NCBI GenBank assembly: GCA_964230255.1 | Contig: CAXRGW010000085.1 | Span: 1 to 25,490 of the forward strand | Length of the DNA stretch: 25,490 nucleotides | Direction of reading: 5' to 3' | Origin: Alteromonas_E sp964230255 | GTDB taxonomy: Bacteria > Pseudomonadota > Gammaproteobacteria > Enterobacterales > Alteromonadaceae | Translations under genes and position numbers: made by a program | In this document: positions 1 through 7,904 of the stretch, one piece after another | Layout of the letters: the number at the start of each line of letters is the position of its first letter | Position numbering within the stretch: the first letter of the stretch is position 1 | The notes under the pieces: generated by a model | Seen by the model: only the letters and a program-made list of their open reading frames with translations | Told to the model about the DNA's origin: nothing | Database searches by the model: none

Positions 1-1015
1 GTGATTAATGGCGTCATCGATACTGGTATCAGGATTTACCTCAGCAACACCAATACTAATGGTTACGGGGATAGGGCGTTGGTTTTTCAAAACGCGCTCA
101 TTAATCGTTTGTAGGTGCACTTTTTCAGCGACTTCTGGTGCTTGCTGTAAATTAGTACGCGGCAATGAAAATAGAAACTCCTCGCCGCCCTAGTGCGAGG
201 CTAAATCCTGACTTCGTAGCGCTTGCTTGAAGCGCTGAGCAAGCATGGCGAATACTTCGTCACCAGCATTGTGACCAAAATTGTTGTTGATCCGCTTAAA
301 AAGTCGACAGCCACTAACAATACTGAAAAGGGCTCTTTATTGCGCAGTGTGGGTCGTTATTCGTGTTTGAGTTGTTCGTTCAAATTACGACGATTGTTTA
401 GCCTTGTAACCTGCTCATGTAATGCTCGGCGTTCAAATTCGTCACGGAGGTTTCCAACGGCTAAATAGCTTTGCTCACGGCTGTATTCATAAAACGCTGA
501 CAAGGAGATGATGGTCATAAACAAATACAACAAACGGGTTTTGAATTTATAGCTGTATGTTGTGATCAGCAGCGCTTCATTGGGAGCAAACAAAAAAATC
601 CTCACCACTGCGGTTTAGAACACGTTGGCAATTAGGCCATACCTAAAGCTGCCCAATAACGCACAAACTGGAGGCACTAAATACATCCACAAGGGACCGG
701 TATTATTGTTACCGCCTGCTATCATCAGGTAGAGCGTTAGCACCATTAGTCAGTCCTGCAAAACAGTCGATGATATTCGTTGATAAAATGGTGTCGGTTT
801 GAGGATTTTAATCAGCGGGCACTGAAAAGCAGAAGGCTGGCAATAAAAAAAGAAATAGCGAGTTTGTCATTATCGCCACGAATCGCACGAATACCCAGTA
901 GCAAACTAATCCCGCTGCCAACAAAAGCGAAAAGATTCACAATCACTATGCGGCGATTCGTATCTTTATCAAATTGTTTAGAGCATCCTGTGTTGGCATA
1001 ACGGCGTGCTATTTC
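1..1015 (-). pseudogene. Decayed membrane-anchored diguanylate cyclase (GGDEF), continues past the left edge
   Basis: Translating the minus strand piecewise gives a recognisable protein. An N-terminal hydrophobic region (about 1015-400) includes the stretches IVIVNLFAFVGSGISLLLG and NTGPLWMYLVPPVCALLGSF. It is followed by a linker and a GGDEF domain containing NNRRNLNEQL, FGHNAGDEVFAML, GGEEFLF and PVTISIGVAEV. The frame is broken many times: in-frame stops at 750-752 (TGA), 615-617 (TAA), 357-359 (TAA) and 190-192 (TAG, directly before GGEEF), a frameshift near 815-822, and another at the A run 298-302, where DF should read DFFKR. A TATAAT-like box sits near 1030-1036 on the minus strand, but no clear start codon remains. 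The last part of the GGDEF domain lies outside the window. Functional family members make cyclic di-GMP; this copy cannot make an intact enzyme. Confidence 0.9.
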
Positions 1016-1050
1016 CCTAACAATGGGGGAATTATAGCGCCTCCACTGGT

Positions 1051-1650
1051 TTATTCTTTTTGTATTGTAGCATTAATATCAGCGGCTAATTGTGTAATCA
1101 ACCGACGCATTTGCGCAACTGACGCAGCATAACCGTCGGCATTAAGTGATGCGCTGTAGCTAAATCGCTGCGGAGATCGCAAAGTTTCCCGGTGGCGCTC
1201 TAACCAATACCCGGATAAAATCACCTCGCCGCTAGCTACAGGCATGAAGTGCTCAACGTAAATTGAAATGGCGGCGATGTTTTCAGTATGACGACTCATT
1301 GCGGGCCCATAAAAGGCATTATAATTTTTCAAGCGGGTAATTTCGGCAGACAACAACCCACCGATATCTACATTTAACGGTTGTGCCCATACGTGTTTAG
1401 TCGCAATCGACAATGTGCCATTTTGTTGTTGCATAACCAAACTGCGTTGCTCTAAATGGTCTGGAAGATGCACGCGTTCAATACTTAGTAGAGGCGCATT
1501 CTGTGATGGGCTGATAGATGCATTAATCGAAGCTACGTTTAACATGTAGTGATTAATTACAACCGGTTGTGCTGAACAACCTACAAGTGTAGATAGAAAA
1601 ACTGTCAACACACCGATGTGCATTTTGCGACGCAACAGTTGCCTAATCAT
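1051..1650 (-). CDS. pqiC: PqiC, outer-membrane lipoprotein of the Pqi lipid-transport system
   Basis: A 199-residue lipoprotein of the PqiC/YmbA (DUF330, ABC-transporter auxiliary) family. The N-terminus is a basic MIRQLLRRK followed by a hydrophobic stretch ending in the lipobox LVGC, so Cys25 is the likely lipidated residue. I chose the ATG at 1650 because AAGGAA lies 8 bases before it, it overlaps the pqiB stop by 8 bases (ATGATTAG), and it puts the signal peptide at the very start. The open frame extends 24 codons further upstream, but that stretch overlaps pqiB and would bury the signal. In the known system PqiC sits in the outer membrane and PqiB forms a tunnel across the periplasm. 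It is the last gene of pqiABC. Confidence 0.88.
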   Translation of the reverse strand: MIRQLLRRKMHIGVLTVFLSTLVGCSAQPVVINHYMLNVASINASISPSQNAPLLSIERVHLPDHLEQRSLVMQQQNGTLSIATKHVWAQPLNVDIGGLLSAEITRLKNYNAFYGPAMSRHTENIAAISIYVEHFMPVASGEVILSGYWLERHRETLRSPQRFSYSASLNADGYAASVAQMRRLITQLAADINATIQKE

Positions 1651-3310
1651 TGGTTGATTTCCTTGTCGGTTGAGGGTCTTCTGAGAGGTTATCACCAAAC
1701 AATAGACTGTTCGGCTTTTCATTCAAGCGGATTAAAAGTGGCTGCATATCACGCATTGTTTGTTGCAAAGTGCGCATACTGTCATTGATGTTTTCGTAAG
1801 AGCTAGAGCCATCAGAATAATCGGCCAAAAGCTGGTTTAATTGTCCACTAACGGTCGCTACTTGTTGATTTAAAAGCTGCATATCAAATTCGCTGATCTT
1901 AGCATTGATATTATCGCTTGTTTGCGTCACAGAGTTAGCTGTCGCCGTCATGGTAGCAAGTACCTGTTGAACATCTTCGACCACTGTGTCAAGCGGTATT
2001 TGATTGAGCTTGTTTAATAGTGCGTCAACTTTTTGTGTGATCTGCGTGAACTCATCTGAGGCGCTTGGAATAAAATCATAGCCTAATAAAGCGACTTGCG
2101 AGGCCGGAGGCGCATTCTCAACGTGTTGTAAGTCAACATACAAAGCGCCAGTCAAAACATTACCCATACGCAAGGTAGCACGCAGATCTTGCTGAACCCA
2201 ATGTTTGATTTGCTTACGGACAAATTCCAAACCTTGTTGATTATCGGGCTGGCGCACTTTTCCGGGATAGATGTTGATAAGCACAGGGATATCATAATCT
2301 TCTTCTAATATCGTCCCGGGCAGTGGGCTTTGCATATTAATTGCCAGTACTTCACCTATCTCGATACCTCGATATTCAACCGGCGCTCCGACTTCCAACC
2401 CGCGTACAGTCTCATCGATCAATAAAATAAACTCTGCGGCGAGCTTAAAGCGTTCGTCAGCGGCGGATTCGTAGGATGGATAGATATCAAAATAGGCGCG
2501 TTTAGTGATTTGCTCTCCCGCTGCAAATCCTGGCGGTATACCAAAAGTAACACCGTTAGTAAGGAGGGTTTCTAAACTACCCGTTTCTAATGATATACCG
2601 CTTGAGGCCAAATTGACTTTAACGCCACTTACATTCCAAAAGCGTGTATTTTCAGTAATTAATTTGTGATAAGGCGCTTCGATAAAGGCATTGTAGTACA
2701 CCACGCGCTCTTCTATGTTAAAGAAAATGTCTTCGAATTCACCGACTTGGAATCCTTTGTAGATGATTGGGTCGCCTTCTTCGAACGCAAATTCATCGGC
2801 ACTGTTGAGGGTTATATGCAGTCCAGGCGTTCCGGGAGGCGTTACTGGGGGGCGGCTCAAGGCGATAAAATCGCTGCGAGTTTGCCCGTTTTCAGCAGGC
2901 TCCATAGCAATATAACTACCTGATATCAATGTATTTAGACCGGATACCCCGCTAAATGAAATGCGCGGTGAAACCACCCAAAACTCAGTGTCTGTGGTAA
3001 GTAAGTCGGCAACTGATTTGTCCATTCTCGCGGTGATGATTACGCCATCTAAATCTGGCTTTAAATCAATGCTCTTAACCACACCAACGTCTAGGTCGCG
3101 CGCTTTAATTGGTGTCTTATTAACCTCAATGCCACTAGCGGTATCAAGCTCGATGGTAATTAACGGTCCTTGGTTTGCCCATTGTTGGAAAATCATCCAG
3201 GCGCCAACCAACAAGGCAACTAGTGGGATAAACCAAACCTTGGATAATCTTGCTGCAGGCTTTACCGCTGCCGTCCGTGTTACGTTAGTTTCATTCGTCA
3301 TCAAACTCAT
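1643..3310 (-). CDS. pqiB: PqiB, three-MCE-domain periplasm-spanning protein
   Basis: A 555-residue protein, close to the 546 residues of E. coli PqiB. It has a short cytoplasmic N-terminus, one membrane anchor (about residues 24-44, WFIPLVALLVGAWMIF), and three MCE (mammalian cell entry) domains at roughly 45-145, 160-270 and 285-400. Each has the typical entry with VEYRG/IYKG-type loops preceded by a GxEVGxP-like turn. The C-terminal part (about 415-530) is helical and Gln/Asn-rich, as expected for the long coiled coil that forms the PqiB needle. PqiB hexamers carry lipids between inner and outer membrane. The start overlaps the end of pqiA by 20 bases (ATG 3310) or 11 bases (ATG 3301), with weak ribosome-binding sites for both, so translation is probably coupled. 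Confidence 0.93.
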   Translation of the reverse strand: MSLMTNETNVTRTAAVKPAARLSKVWFIPLVALLVGAWMIFQQWANQGPLITIELDTASGIEVNKTPIKARDLDVGVVKSIDLKPDLDGVIITARMDKSVADLLTTDTEFWVVSPRISFSGVSGLNTLISGSYIAMEPAENGQTRSDFIALSRPPVTPPGTPGLHITLNSADEFAFEEGDPIIYKGFQVGEFEDIFFNIEERVVYYNAFIEAPYHKLITENTRFWNVSGVKVNLASSGISLETGSLETLLTNGVTFGIPPGFAAGEQITKRAYFDIYPSYESAADERFKLAAEFILLIDETVRGLEVGAPVEYRGIEIGEVLAINMQSPLPGTILEEDYDIPVLINIYPGKVRQPDNQQGLEFVRKQIKHWVQQDLRATLRMGNVLTGALYVDLQHVENAPPASQVALLGYDFIPSASDEFTQITQKVDALLNKLNQIPLDTVVEDVQQVLATMTATANSVTQTSDNINAKISEFDMQLLNQQVATVSGQLNQLLADYSDGSSSYENINDSMRTLQQTMRDMQPLLIRLNEKPNSLLFGDNLSEDPQPTRKSTND

Positions 3311-4457
3311 ACCAAATCAAGCGACTATCAAAAGTCATTGCAGCAATCATCGTGATAAAGACAACTGCACAAAAAGCCAAAACGGCTGGTCCAGGGTATA
3401 TTGACATGGTATTACCCAATTGGATCAGCGCGACAAGAATGGCTACTACAAACACATCAATCATTGACCAGCGACCAATTAATTCCGTTACCCGATAGCT
3501 AAAAGCACGTAGGTTTTGATTAGTAACATGCTGATATTGAACTGAATAATTAAGCCAAGCTAAGGCAAATAGTTTGGCTACTGGTACTACGATACTAGCG
3601 ATAAAAATAATAGATGCAACAGGGTAAGAGCCACTTTCCCATAAGGTCCGAACACCTCCGACTATGGTACTGGGCTCGTTACTCCCCAGCAAAGTAGTGT
3701 TCATTATCGGTAAAGTGTTTGCTGGAACATAAAGTAACGTGGCAGTAAACAATAATGCCCATGTACGCTGAACACTTACATTCGCCTGCTTTGCACTCAA
3801 CGGGATCTCGTGTCCCGCTTCTACATCGCCCAGCCATAACTCAGCGTCTGCGCGCTCGAAGTACAGCATTGCGCAAGCAAAACAGATTGTAAATGCGGTA
3901 TAGGCATAAAATGACAAACCAAAATAGACTTCAGCGAGCGACGTTATTTTTATCAGGCTCACCAGTGTGCCGATAAGAAAGATCTCAGCCATACTCCAGG
4001 GTACTAAGCGCTTAATCCACAACAACGTATTCGCGGCAAATTTTGACGGCTTGGTAAACAAACGCATGTGTTGAAATACAGCAATGCCCAGCAGGGTCAA
4101 GCCAGGCAATATTAAAGTGCCCAGCGCCATTATTATTGCTAATGAGGTGTAGTCATTATCACTCAGCGTTAACAGTGCGGCCGGCAAGTCCATGGCATTT
4201 TGTTGGCCGCTGGCGCGGAATGAGAGGAAATCAAACAACAGCGATAGAACTAAAAATAGCAGGCCACTGACTGCGAATGCGTAAGCGTACTCTATGCCAT
4301 TGCGGCGATGGGCTACCAATTGATGCCCACAACGCGGACACATGGCGCGCTCCCGGTGAGCTAAAACCGGAACGTCCACTTGTAAGCTGCAATGTTCGCA
4401 TTGAATAATTGGCACAGGTTTTAGCGTCTTAGAGCCGTGAATCAATAGCCCCAGCAT
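3291..4457 (-). CDS. pqiA: PqiA, inner-membrane component of the Pqi system
   Basis: A 388-residue polytopic membrane protein of the PqiA family. A zinc ribbon at the N-terminus has C20xxC23 and C40xxC43. Two related membrane halves follow, with hallmark sequences WSMAEIFLIGTLVSLIKI in the first and YVPANTLPIMN, WESGSYPVASIIFIASIVVP and GRWSMIDVFVVAILVAL in the second. PqiA is thought to feed lipids to PqiB. E. coli PqiA (417 residues) has a second zinc ribbon between the halves. Here the two halves are joined by a short linker (about residues 205-230) with no cysteines, which accounts for the smaller size. No good ribosome-binding site precedes the ATG at 4457; a GTG at 4415 is an alternative that would still keep the first zinc ribbon. 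Confidence 0.92.
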   Translation of the reverse strand: MLGLLIHGSKTLKPVPIIQCEHCSLQVDVPVLAHRERAMCPRCGHQLVAHRRNGIEYAYAFAVSGLLFLVLSLLFDFLSFRASGQQNAMDLPAALLTLSDNDYTSLAIIMALGTLILPGLTLLGIAVFQHMRLFTKPSKFAANTLLWIKRLVPWSMAEIFLIGTLVSLIKITSLAEVYFGLSFYAYTAFTICFACAMLYFERADAELWLGDVEAGHEIPLSAKQANVSVQRTWALLFTATLLYVPANTLPIMNTTLLGSNEPSTIVGGVRTLWESGSYPVASIIFIASIVVPVAKLFALAWLNYSVQYQHVTNQNLRAFSYRVTELIGRWSMIDVFVVAILVALIQLGNTMSIYPGPAVLAFCAVVFITMIAAMTFDSRLIWYEFDDE

Positions 4458-4469
4458 AGAGCAATCGGT

Positions 4470-4480
4470 GGTGTTACACC
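4470..4480. promoter_or_regulatory. Perfect 11-bp palindrome upstream of pqiA
   Basis: GGTGTTACACC is a perfect inverted repeat (5+1+5) lying 13 bases before the pqiA start codon, in the place where the mRNA leader or a repressor site would be. It may be an operator. No regulator is known to me for this exact word, and chance is not excluded. Confidence 0.25.
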
Positions 4481-4527
4481 AGTTTGATATACAGTTTACA
4501 ACAAGCGCTTGGATTGTTGATGCGATT

Positions 4528-4555
4528 AAAAAAAGGCCGCAAATTTGCGGCCTTT
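4528..4555 (-). terminator. Rho-independent terminator of asnS
   Basis: Read on the minus strand, AAAGGCCGCAAATTTGCGGCCTTT forms a self-complementary GC-rich hairpin (core GGCCGC/GCGGCC, positions 4535-4540 and 4547-4552) followed directly by a run of T (A run 4528-4534 on the plus strand). It starts only 7 bases after the asnS stop codon and separates asnS from pqiA. Confidence 0.9.
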
Positions 4556-4561
4556 GAATAG

Positions 4562-5959
4562 TTAATATTGAGCGTTACCCGGTGTACGTGGAAAGGGTAT
4601 AACGTCGCGGACGTTTTGCATGCCGGTAACATAAGCGACTAAACGCTCAAAGCCAAGTCCGAAACCACTGTGTGGTACCGTACCGTAGCGGCGTAAATCG
4701 CGATACCAAGAGTAGTCCTCTTGGCTTAATTCCATTTCCGCTAGACGGCGGTCAAAAACGTCGAGGCGTTCTTCACGCTGCGAGCCACCGATGATTTCAC
4801 CAATACCCGGTGCCAATACGTCCATGGCAGCAACAGTTTTGTTGTCATCGTTGATACGCATGTAGAACGCTTTAATATCCTTGGGATAGTTCTGCATGAT
4901 GATTGGCGCGCCAACGTGCTCCTCGGCGAGATAACGTTCGTGCTCTGACGACAAATCAACGCCCCACTCAACAGGGAACTCAAAAGTCTTGCCGCAGTTC
5001 TTTAAGATTTCAATTGCATCAGTGTAATTCATACGCACGAATTCACTATCAACCAATTGCTGTAATCGGCTAATCGAGTCTCTGTTGATATGCTTAGCAA
5101 AGAAGGCCATATCATCGGGTAGTTCTTCAAGCACGGCTTTACACACGTATTTCAACATGTCTTCAGCCAATTGGGCAATATCACTTAAATCGGCAAACGC
5201 GACTTCAGGTTCAATCATCCAGAATTCGGCAAGGTGACGGCTAGTGTTACTGTTCTCGGCACGGAATGTCGGACCGAAGGTGTACACTTTCGACAAGGCA
5301 CAAGCATAGGTTTCAACGTTCAACTGACCTGACACGGTCAAGTAGGTTTCTTTACCGAAGAAATCTTCTGTGTAATCAACGTTGCCTTCGTCATCGCGCG
5401 GTAAATTCATCATGTCTAGCGTACTGACGCGGAACATTTCACCTGCACCTTCAGTGTCACTTGCCGTTAGAATTGGCGTACTGATCCAAAAATAACCGTG
5501 TTCGTGGAAGAAACGATGGATGGCTTGCGACAGACAGTTGCGCACACGCGCAACAGCGCCAATCACATTAGTGCGAGGGCGCAGATGAGCGTGCTCGCGT
5601 AAATACTCAATACTGTGACGTTTAGCCGCCATTGGGTATGTATCAGGATTTTCCACCCAGCCATTAACTTCAATGGCAGTCGCTTCAATCTCAAGTGCTT
5701 GGCCTTTACCTTGAGACTCTTTAAGTCTACCTGTCGCAGTAACTGCACAGCCTGCTGTCAGACGTTGTACGTCTGCATAATTGTCGAGATTATTGAGTGC
5801 TACAACCTGTACCGGATCAAAGCAGCTACCATCGTGTAGCGCAATGAATGAAAGTCCAGCTTTTGAGTCACGGCGAGTTCTAACCCAGCCTTTAACCGTC
5901 ACAGTTGTGCCGATTTCATATTGACCCTTGAGCACGTCAACGACAGGGGCGTGCGACAT
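4562..5959 (-). CDS. asnS: Asparaginyl-tRNA synthetase
   Basis: A 465-residue class IIb aminoacyl-tRNA synthetase that charges tRNA-Asn with asparagine in the cytosol. The N-terminal OB-fold anticodon-binding domain (about 1-105) includes VTVKGWVRTRRDSKAG and LHDGSC. The catalytic core carries motif 2 (FRAENSNTSRHLAEFWMIEPE region) and the C-terminal motif 3 GFGLGFERLV. The HLAEFWMIEPE wording and the absence of the large insertion found in bacterial AspRS favour AsnRS over AspRS. The start at 5959 (MSHAPVVDV) is set by the GGAG six to nine bases upstream and by agreement with the E. coli length of 466; an ATG nine codons upstream is less likely. It is transcribed alone: a terminator follows, and a -10-like box lies about 40 bases before the start. 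Confidence 0.97.
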   Translation of the reverse strand: MSHAPVVDVLKGQYEIGTTVTVKGWVRTRRDSKAGLSFIALHDGSCFDPVQVVALNNLDNYADVQRLTAGCAVTATGRLKESQGKGQALEIEATAIEVNGWVENPDTYPMAAKRHSIEYLREHAHLRPRTNVIGAVARVRNCLSQAIHRFFHEHGYFWISTPILTASDTEGAGEMFRVSTLDMMNLPRDDEGNVDYTEDFFGKETYLTVSGQLNVETYACALSKVYTFGPTFRAENSNTSRHLAEFWMIEPEVAFADLSDIAQLAEDMLKYVCKAVLEELPDDMAFFAKHINRDSISRLQQLVDSEFVRMNYTDAIEILKNCGKTFEFPVEWGVDLSSEHERYLAEEHVGAPIIMQNYPKDIKAFYMRINDDNKTVAAMDVLAPGIGEIIGGSQREERLDVFDRRLAEMELSQEDYSWYRDLRRYGTVPHSGFGLGFERLVAYVTGMQNVRDVIPFPRTPGNAQY

Positions 5960-6000
5960 AGATACATCTCCATTATTTCGAGGCAAAAATCAAACCTCGT

Positions 6001-6006
6001 AGTATA
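6001..6006 (-). promoter_or_regulatory. Possible asnS -10 box
   Basis: On the minus strand TATACT matches the sigma-70 -10 consensus at five of six bases. It lies about 42 bases upstream of the asnS ATG. No convincing -35 hexamer is seen at the usual distance. The same bases also give TATACT on the plus strand (6003-6008), so it could instead serve the divergent membrane-protein gene. Confidence 0.35.
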
Positions 6007-6101
6007 CTGATCCACGGCGCTTATACCAGCAAAGACTGCGGCATTTGTCGGTTATTGTGATTGATGTTGGTACGGCCATCATTTGTTATGGAGGTTTATC
6101 C

Positions 6102-6530
6102 GTGAGTGATGACAAAGACTCTCAAACTGAAGGCGTGTTAACCGATTTGGAATACATGCGTATGTCGGGCCGCGATCGGCGCATTTTGCCGCGAATTCAA
6201 GACCGCATTTATCGCGTGTCTATCGCACTTAACGTCATGGCTTGGTTGGGGCTGGTTGGCGCACTAATATTGTTCCATTATGCGCGACCTGAGTTGATGA
6301 CAGGCATACACGCATACTTCAACATTGAGGTTCGCGACGACTGGTCTCAGGTACACGTCGGCATGCTTAACATGCTCTTACAGGCATGTTTGATCATTAC
6401 TTTGGTCAGTGTGGTGTTAAACCGCCAGCGCTCACGCCGCCAAACCGATCGATTTGGCGTCAATTTAGTTATTCTTGCAGTGATTGTTGTGGTGAGCTTA
6501 CTGACCTTGCAGATTACCGTCGATTTTTAA
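6102..6530 (+). CDS. Small three-helix membrane protein of unknown function
   Basis: A 142-residue protein I do not recognise. The N-terminal 35 residues are charged and rich in Arg and Asp (YMRMSGRDRRILPRIQDRIY). Three predicted membrane helices follow at about 40-60, 86-106 and 119-138, and a basic loop RQRSRRQTDR sits between the last two. The start is the GTG at 6102 because GGAGG precedes it at a 7-base spacing; the frame runs 19 codons further up, without a ribosome-binding site. By the positive-inside rule the N-terminus and the basic loop are likely cytoplasmic. It stands between divergent asnS and convergent bioA, whose stop is 1 base away, so it is probably transcribed on its own. 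No function can be assigned. Confidence 0.8.
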   Translation: MSDDKDSQTEGVLTDLEYMRMSGRDRRILPRIQDRIYRVSIALNVMAWLGLVGALILFHYARPELMTGIHAYFNIEVRDDWSQVHVGMLNMLLQACLIITLVSVVLNRQRSRRQTDRFGVNLVILAVIVVVSLLTLQITVDF

Positions 6531-6531
6531 C

Positions 6532-7824
6532 TTAACTGTATTTGCTCAATGTAGTGAACAGCGACCGCGAGAGCTTTGACAGTTGCTCTGCGCTTATCAC
6601 AAATGGCGGCATAATATAAACGAGCTTACCGAACGGGCGGATCCATACCCCATCGGCAACAAAATGGCGTTGTAATTCAGCCACTGGTATCGGACGTTTT
6701 GTCTCAATTACACCGATAGCTCCCAGTACCCGCACATCAGCGACAATACTTAGTTCCCGGCATGGCGCTAACTCTTTGTGCAACTGACGCTCAATTTGCG
6801 CTACTTGTGTCTGCCAGTGATTTTGTTGGATTAACTCTAAACTCGCATTGGCAACCGCGCAGGCCAGTGGATTACCCATATAGGTAGGGCCATGCATAAA
6901 TACGCCCGGTGAGCCTTCGCAAATGCCTAACGCAACTTCTTGCGTGCAGATTGTGGCAGCCATGGTCATATATCCGCCAGTCAGGGCTTTACCCAAACAC
7001 ATCATGTCCGGCGTAATCCCGGCGTGCTCAACGCCAAATAATTTGCCGGTGCGACCAAAACCGGTGGCGATCTCATCAACGATTAGCAGCACATCGTATT
7101 CGTCACAGAGTTGGCGAACGCGTTTTAGATACTCTGGGTTGTACATGCGCATGCCGCCAGCGCCTTGAACGATAGGTTCGAGGATCACGGCTGCCATTTC
7201 GTGGTGATGTTGCTCGAATATCTCGATAACCGGCAACATTTCATCTTCATTCCACACAGCGTCAAAGCGCGTTTGCGGTGCCGGAGCGAACAATTGCTGA
7301 CTCAATACAGATTGAAACAGACTGTGCATCCCGTTAACGGGATCGCACACCGACATGGCGGCAAAGGTATCTCCGTGATAGCCGTTGCGTGGGCTTAACA
7401 GGCGGTGTTTTTGCGGCTGACCCTGTGCAGCCCAGTACTGAATGGCCATTTTAATCGCAACTTCAACGGATACTGAGCCTGAATCGGCTAGGAAGATCCG
7501 CTCCATGCCATCGGGCAACATCTCGAGTAATGTACGACACAGTTTTACTGCGGGGGGATGCGTAATACCGCCAAACATGACGTGCGCCATCTTTTCTGTT
7601 TGACTTTGCACGGCTGCATTTAAATGCGGGTGATTATAGCCATGAATAGCCGCCCACCAGGAAGACATGCCGTCAACCAATTGTCGACCATCAGCCAACG
7701 TAAGCTCTACGCCTTGAGCACTAACCACCTCGTAACAAGGCAAAGGATTGGTGGCTGAGGTGTAAGGATGCCATATATGCTGTTTATCAAATTCAATATT
7801 GTTCAAAATGTAACCGTTAGTCAA
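6532..7824 (-). CDS. bioA: Adenosylmethionine-8-amino-7-oxononanoate aminotransferase (BioA)
   Basis: A 430-residue PLP enzyme that converts KAPA to DAPA with S-adenosylmethionine as amino donor, the third step of biotin ring assembly. BioA hallmarks are HIWHPYTS near the N-terminus (substrate pocket), SSWWAAIHGYNHP, YHGDT, the PLP-binding aspartate in IVDEIATGFGR (D250) and the Schiff-base lysine K279 in CLGKALTGGY. The start is uncertain: the frame opens with TTG at 7824, no clear ribosome-binding site is seen, and a second TTG at 7806 would give MNNIEFDKQHIWHP, closer to the usual length before HIWHP. It diverges from bioBFCD across a short shared control region and would be co-regulated with it. 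Confidence 0.96.
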   Translation of the reverse strand: MTNGYILNNIEFDKQHIWHPYTSATNPLPCYEVVSAQGVELTLADGRQLVDGMSSWWAAIHGYNHPHLNAAVQSQTEKMAHVMFGGITHPPAVKLCRTLLEMLPDGMERIFLADSGSVSVEVAIKMAIQYWAAQGQPQKHRLLSPRNGYHGDTFAAMSVCDPVNGMHSLFQSVLSQQLFAPAPQTRFDAVWNEDEMLPVIEIFEQHHHEMAAVILEPIVQGAGGMRMYNPEYLKRVRQLCDEYDVLLIVDEIATGFGRTGKLFGVEHAGITPDMMCLGKALTGGYMTMAATICTQEVALGICEGSPGVFMHGPTYMGNPLACAVANASLELIQQNHWQTQVAQIERQLHKELAPCRELSIVADVRVLGAIGVIETKRPIPVAELQRHFVADGVWIRPFGKLVYIMPPFVISAEQLSKLSRSLFTTLSKYS

Positions 7825-7904
7825 TGCTGGTGAATGGTCAGAGTTGACAAGTTATTTGCGGCGCTTAGACTAAGCCAGTCTTTTTTACATGTAAAGGGTA
7901 AAAC
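7818..7904. promoter_or_regulatory. bioA/bioB divergent control region with face-to-face promoters
   Basis: For bioB (plus strand) TTGACA (7844-7849), a 16-base spacer and TAGACT (7866-7871) form a good sigma-70 promoter. For bioA (minus strand) TTTACA (complement of 7890-7895), a 17-base spacer and TAGTCT (complement of 7867-7872) form a weaker one, so the two promoters face each other and overlap, as in the E. coli bio operon. Two perfect palindromes are embedded: CTTAGACTAAG (7864-7874), covering both -10 boxes, and TTTACATGTAAA (7884-7895). A degraded match to the BirA operator (half-sites at 7818-7826 and 7842-7850, gap 15) is possible but weak. AAAGGG at 7893-7898 is the bioB ribosome-binding site. 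Confidence 0.6.

Noticed and set aside
1651..1722. N-terminal extension of PqiC by 24 codons
   Set aside because: It would overlap pqiB by 80 bases and place the lipoprotein signal peptide inside the protein; the ATG at 1650 has a good ribosome-binding site.
2961..3404. 147-codon plus-strand open frame
   Set aside because: It lies antisense to the N-terminus of PqiB and the end of PqiA, both well supported.
7818..7850. A clear BirA operator
   Set aside because: The inverted half-sites match the published consensus at only about 12 of 18 bases, and the left one covers the bioA start codon; kept only as a weak possibility within the control region.
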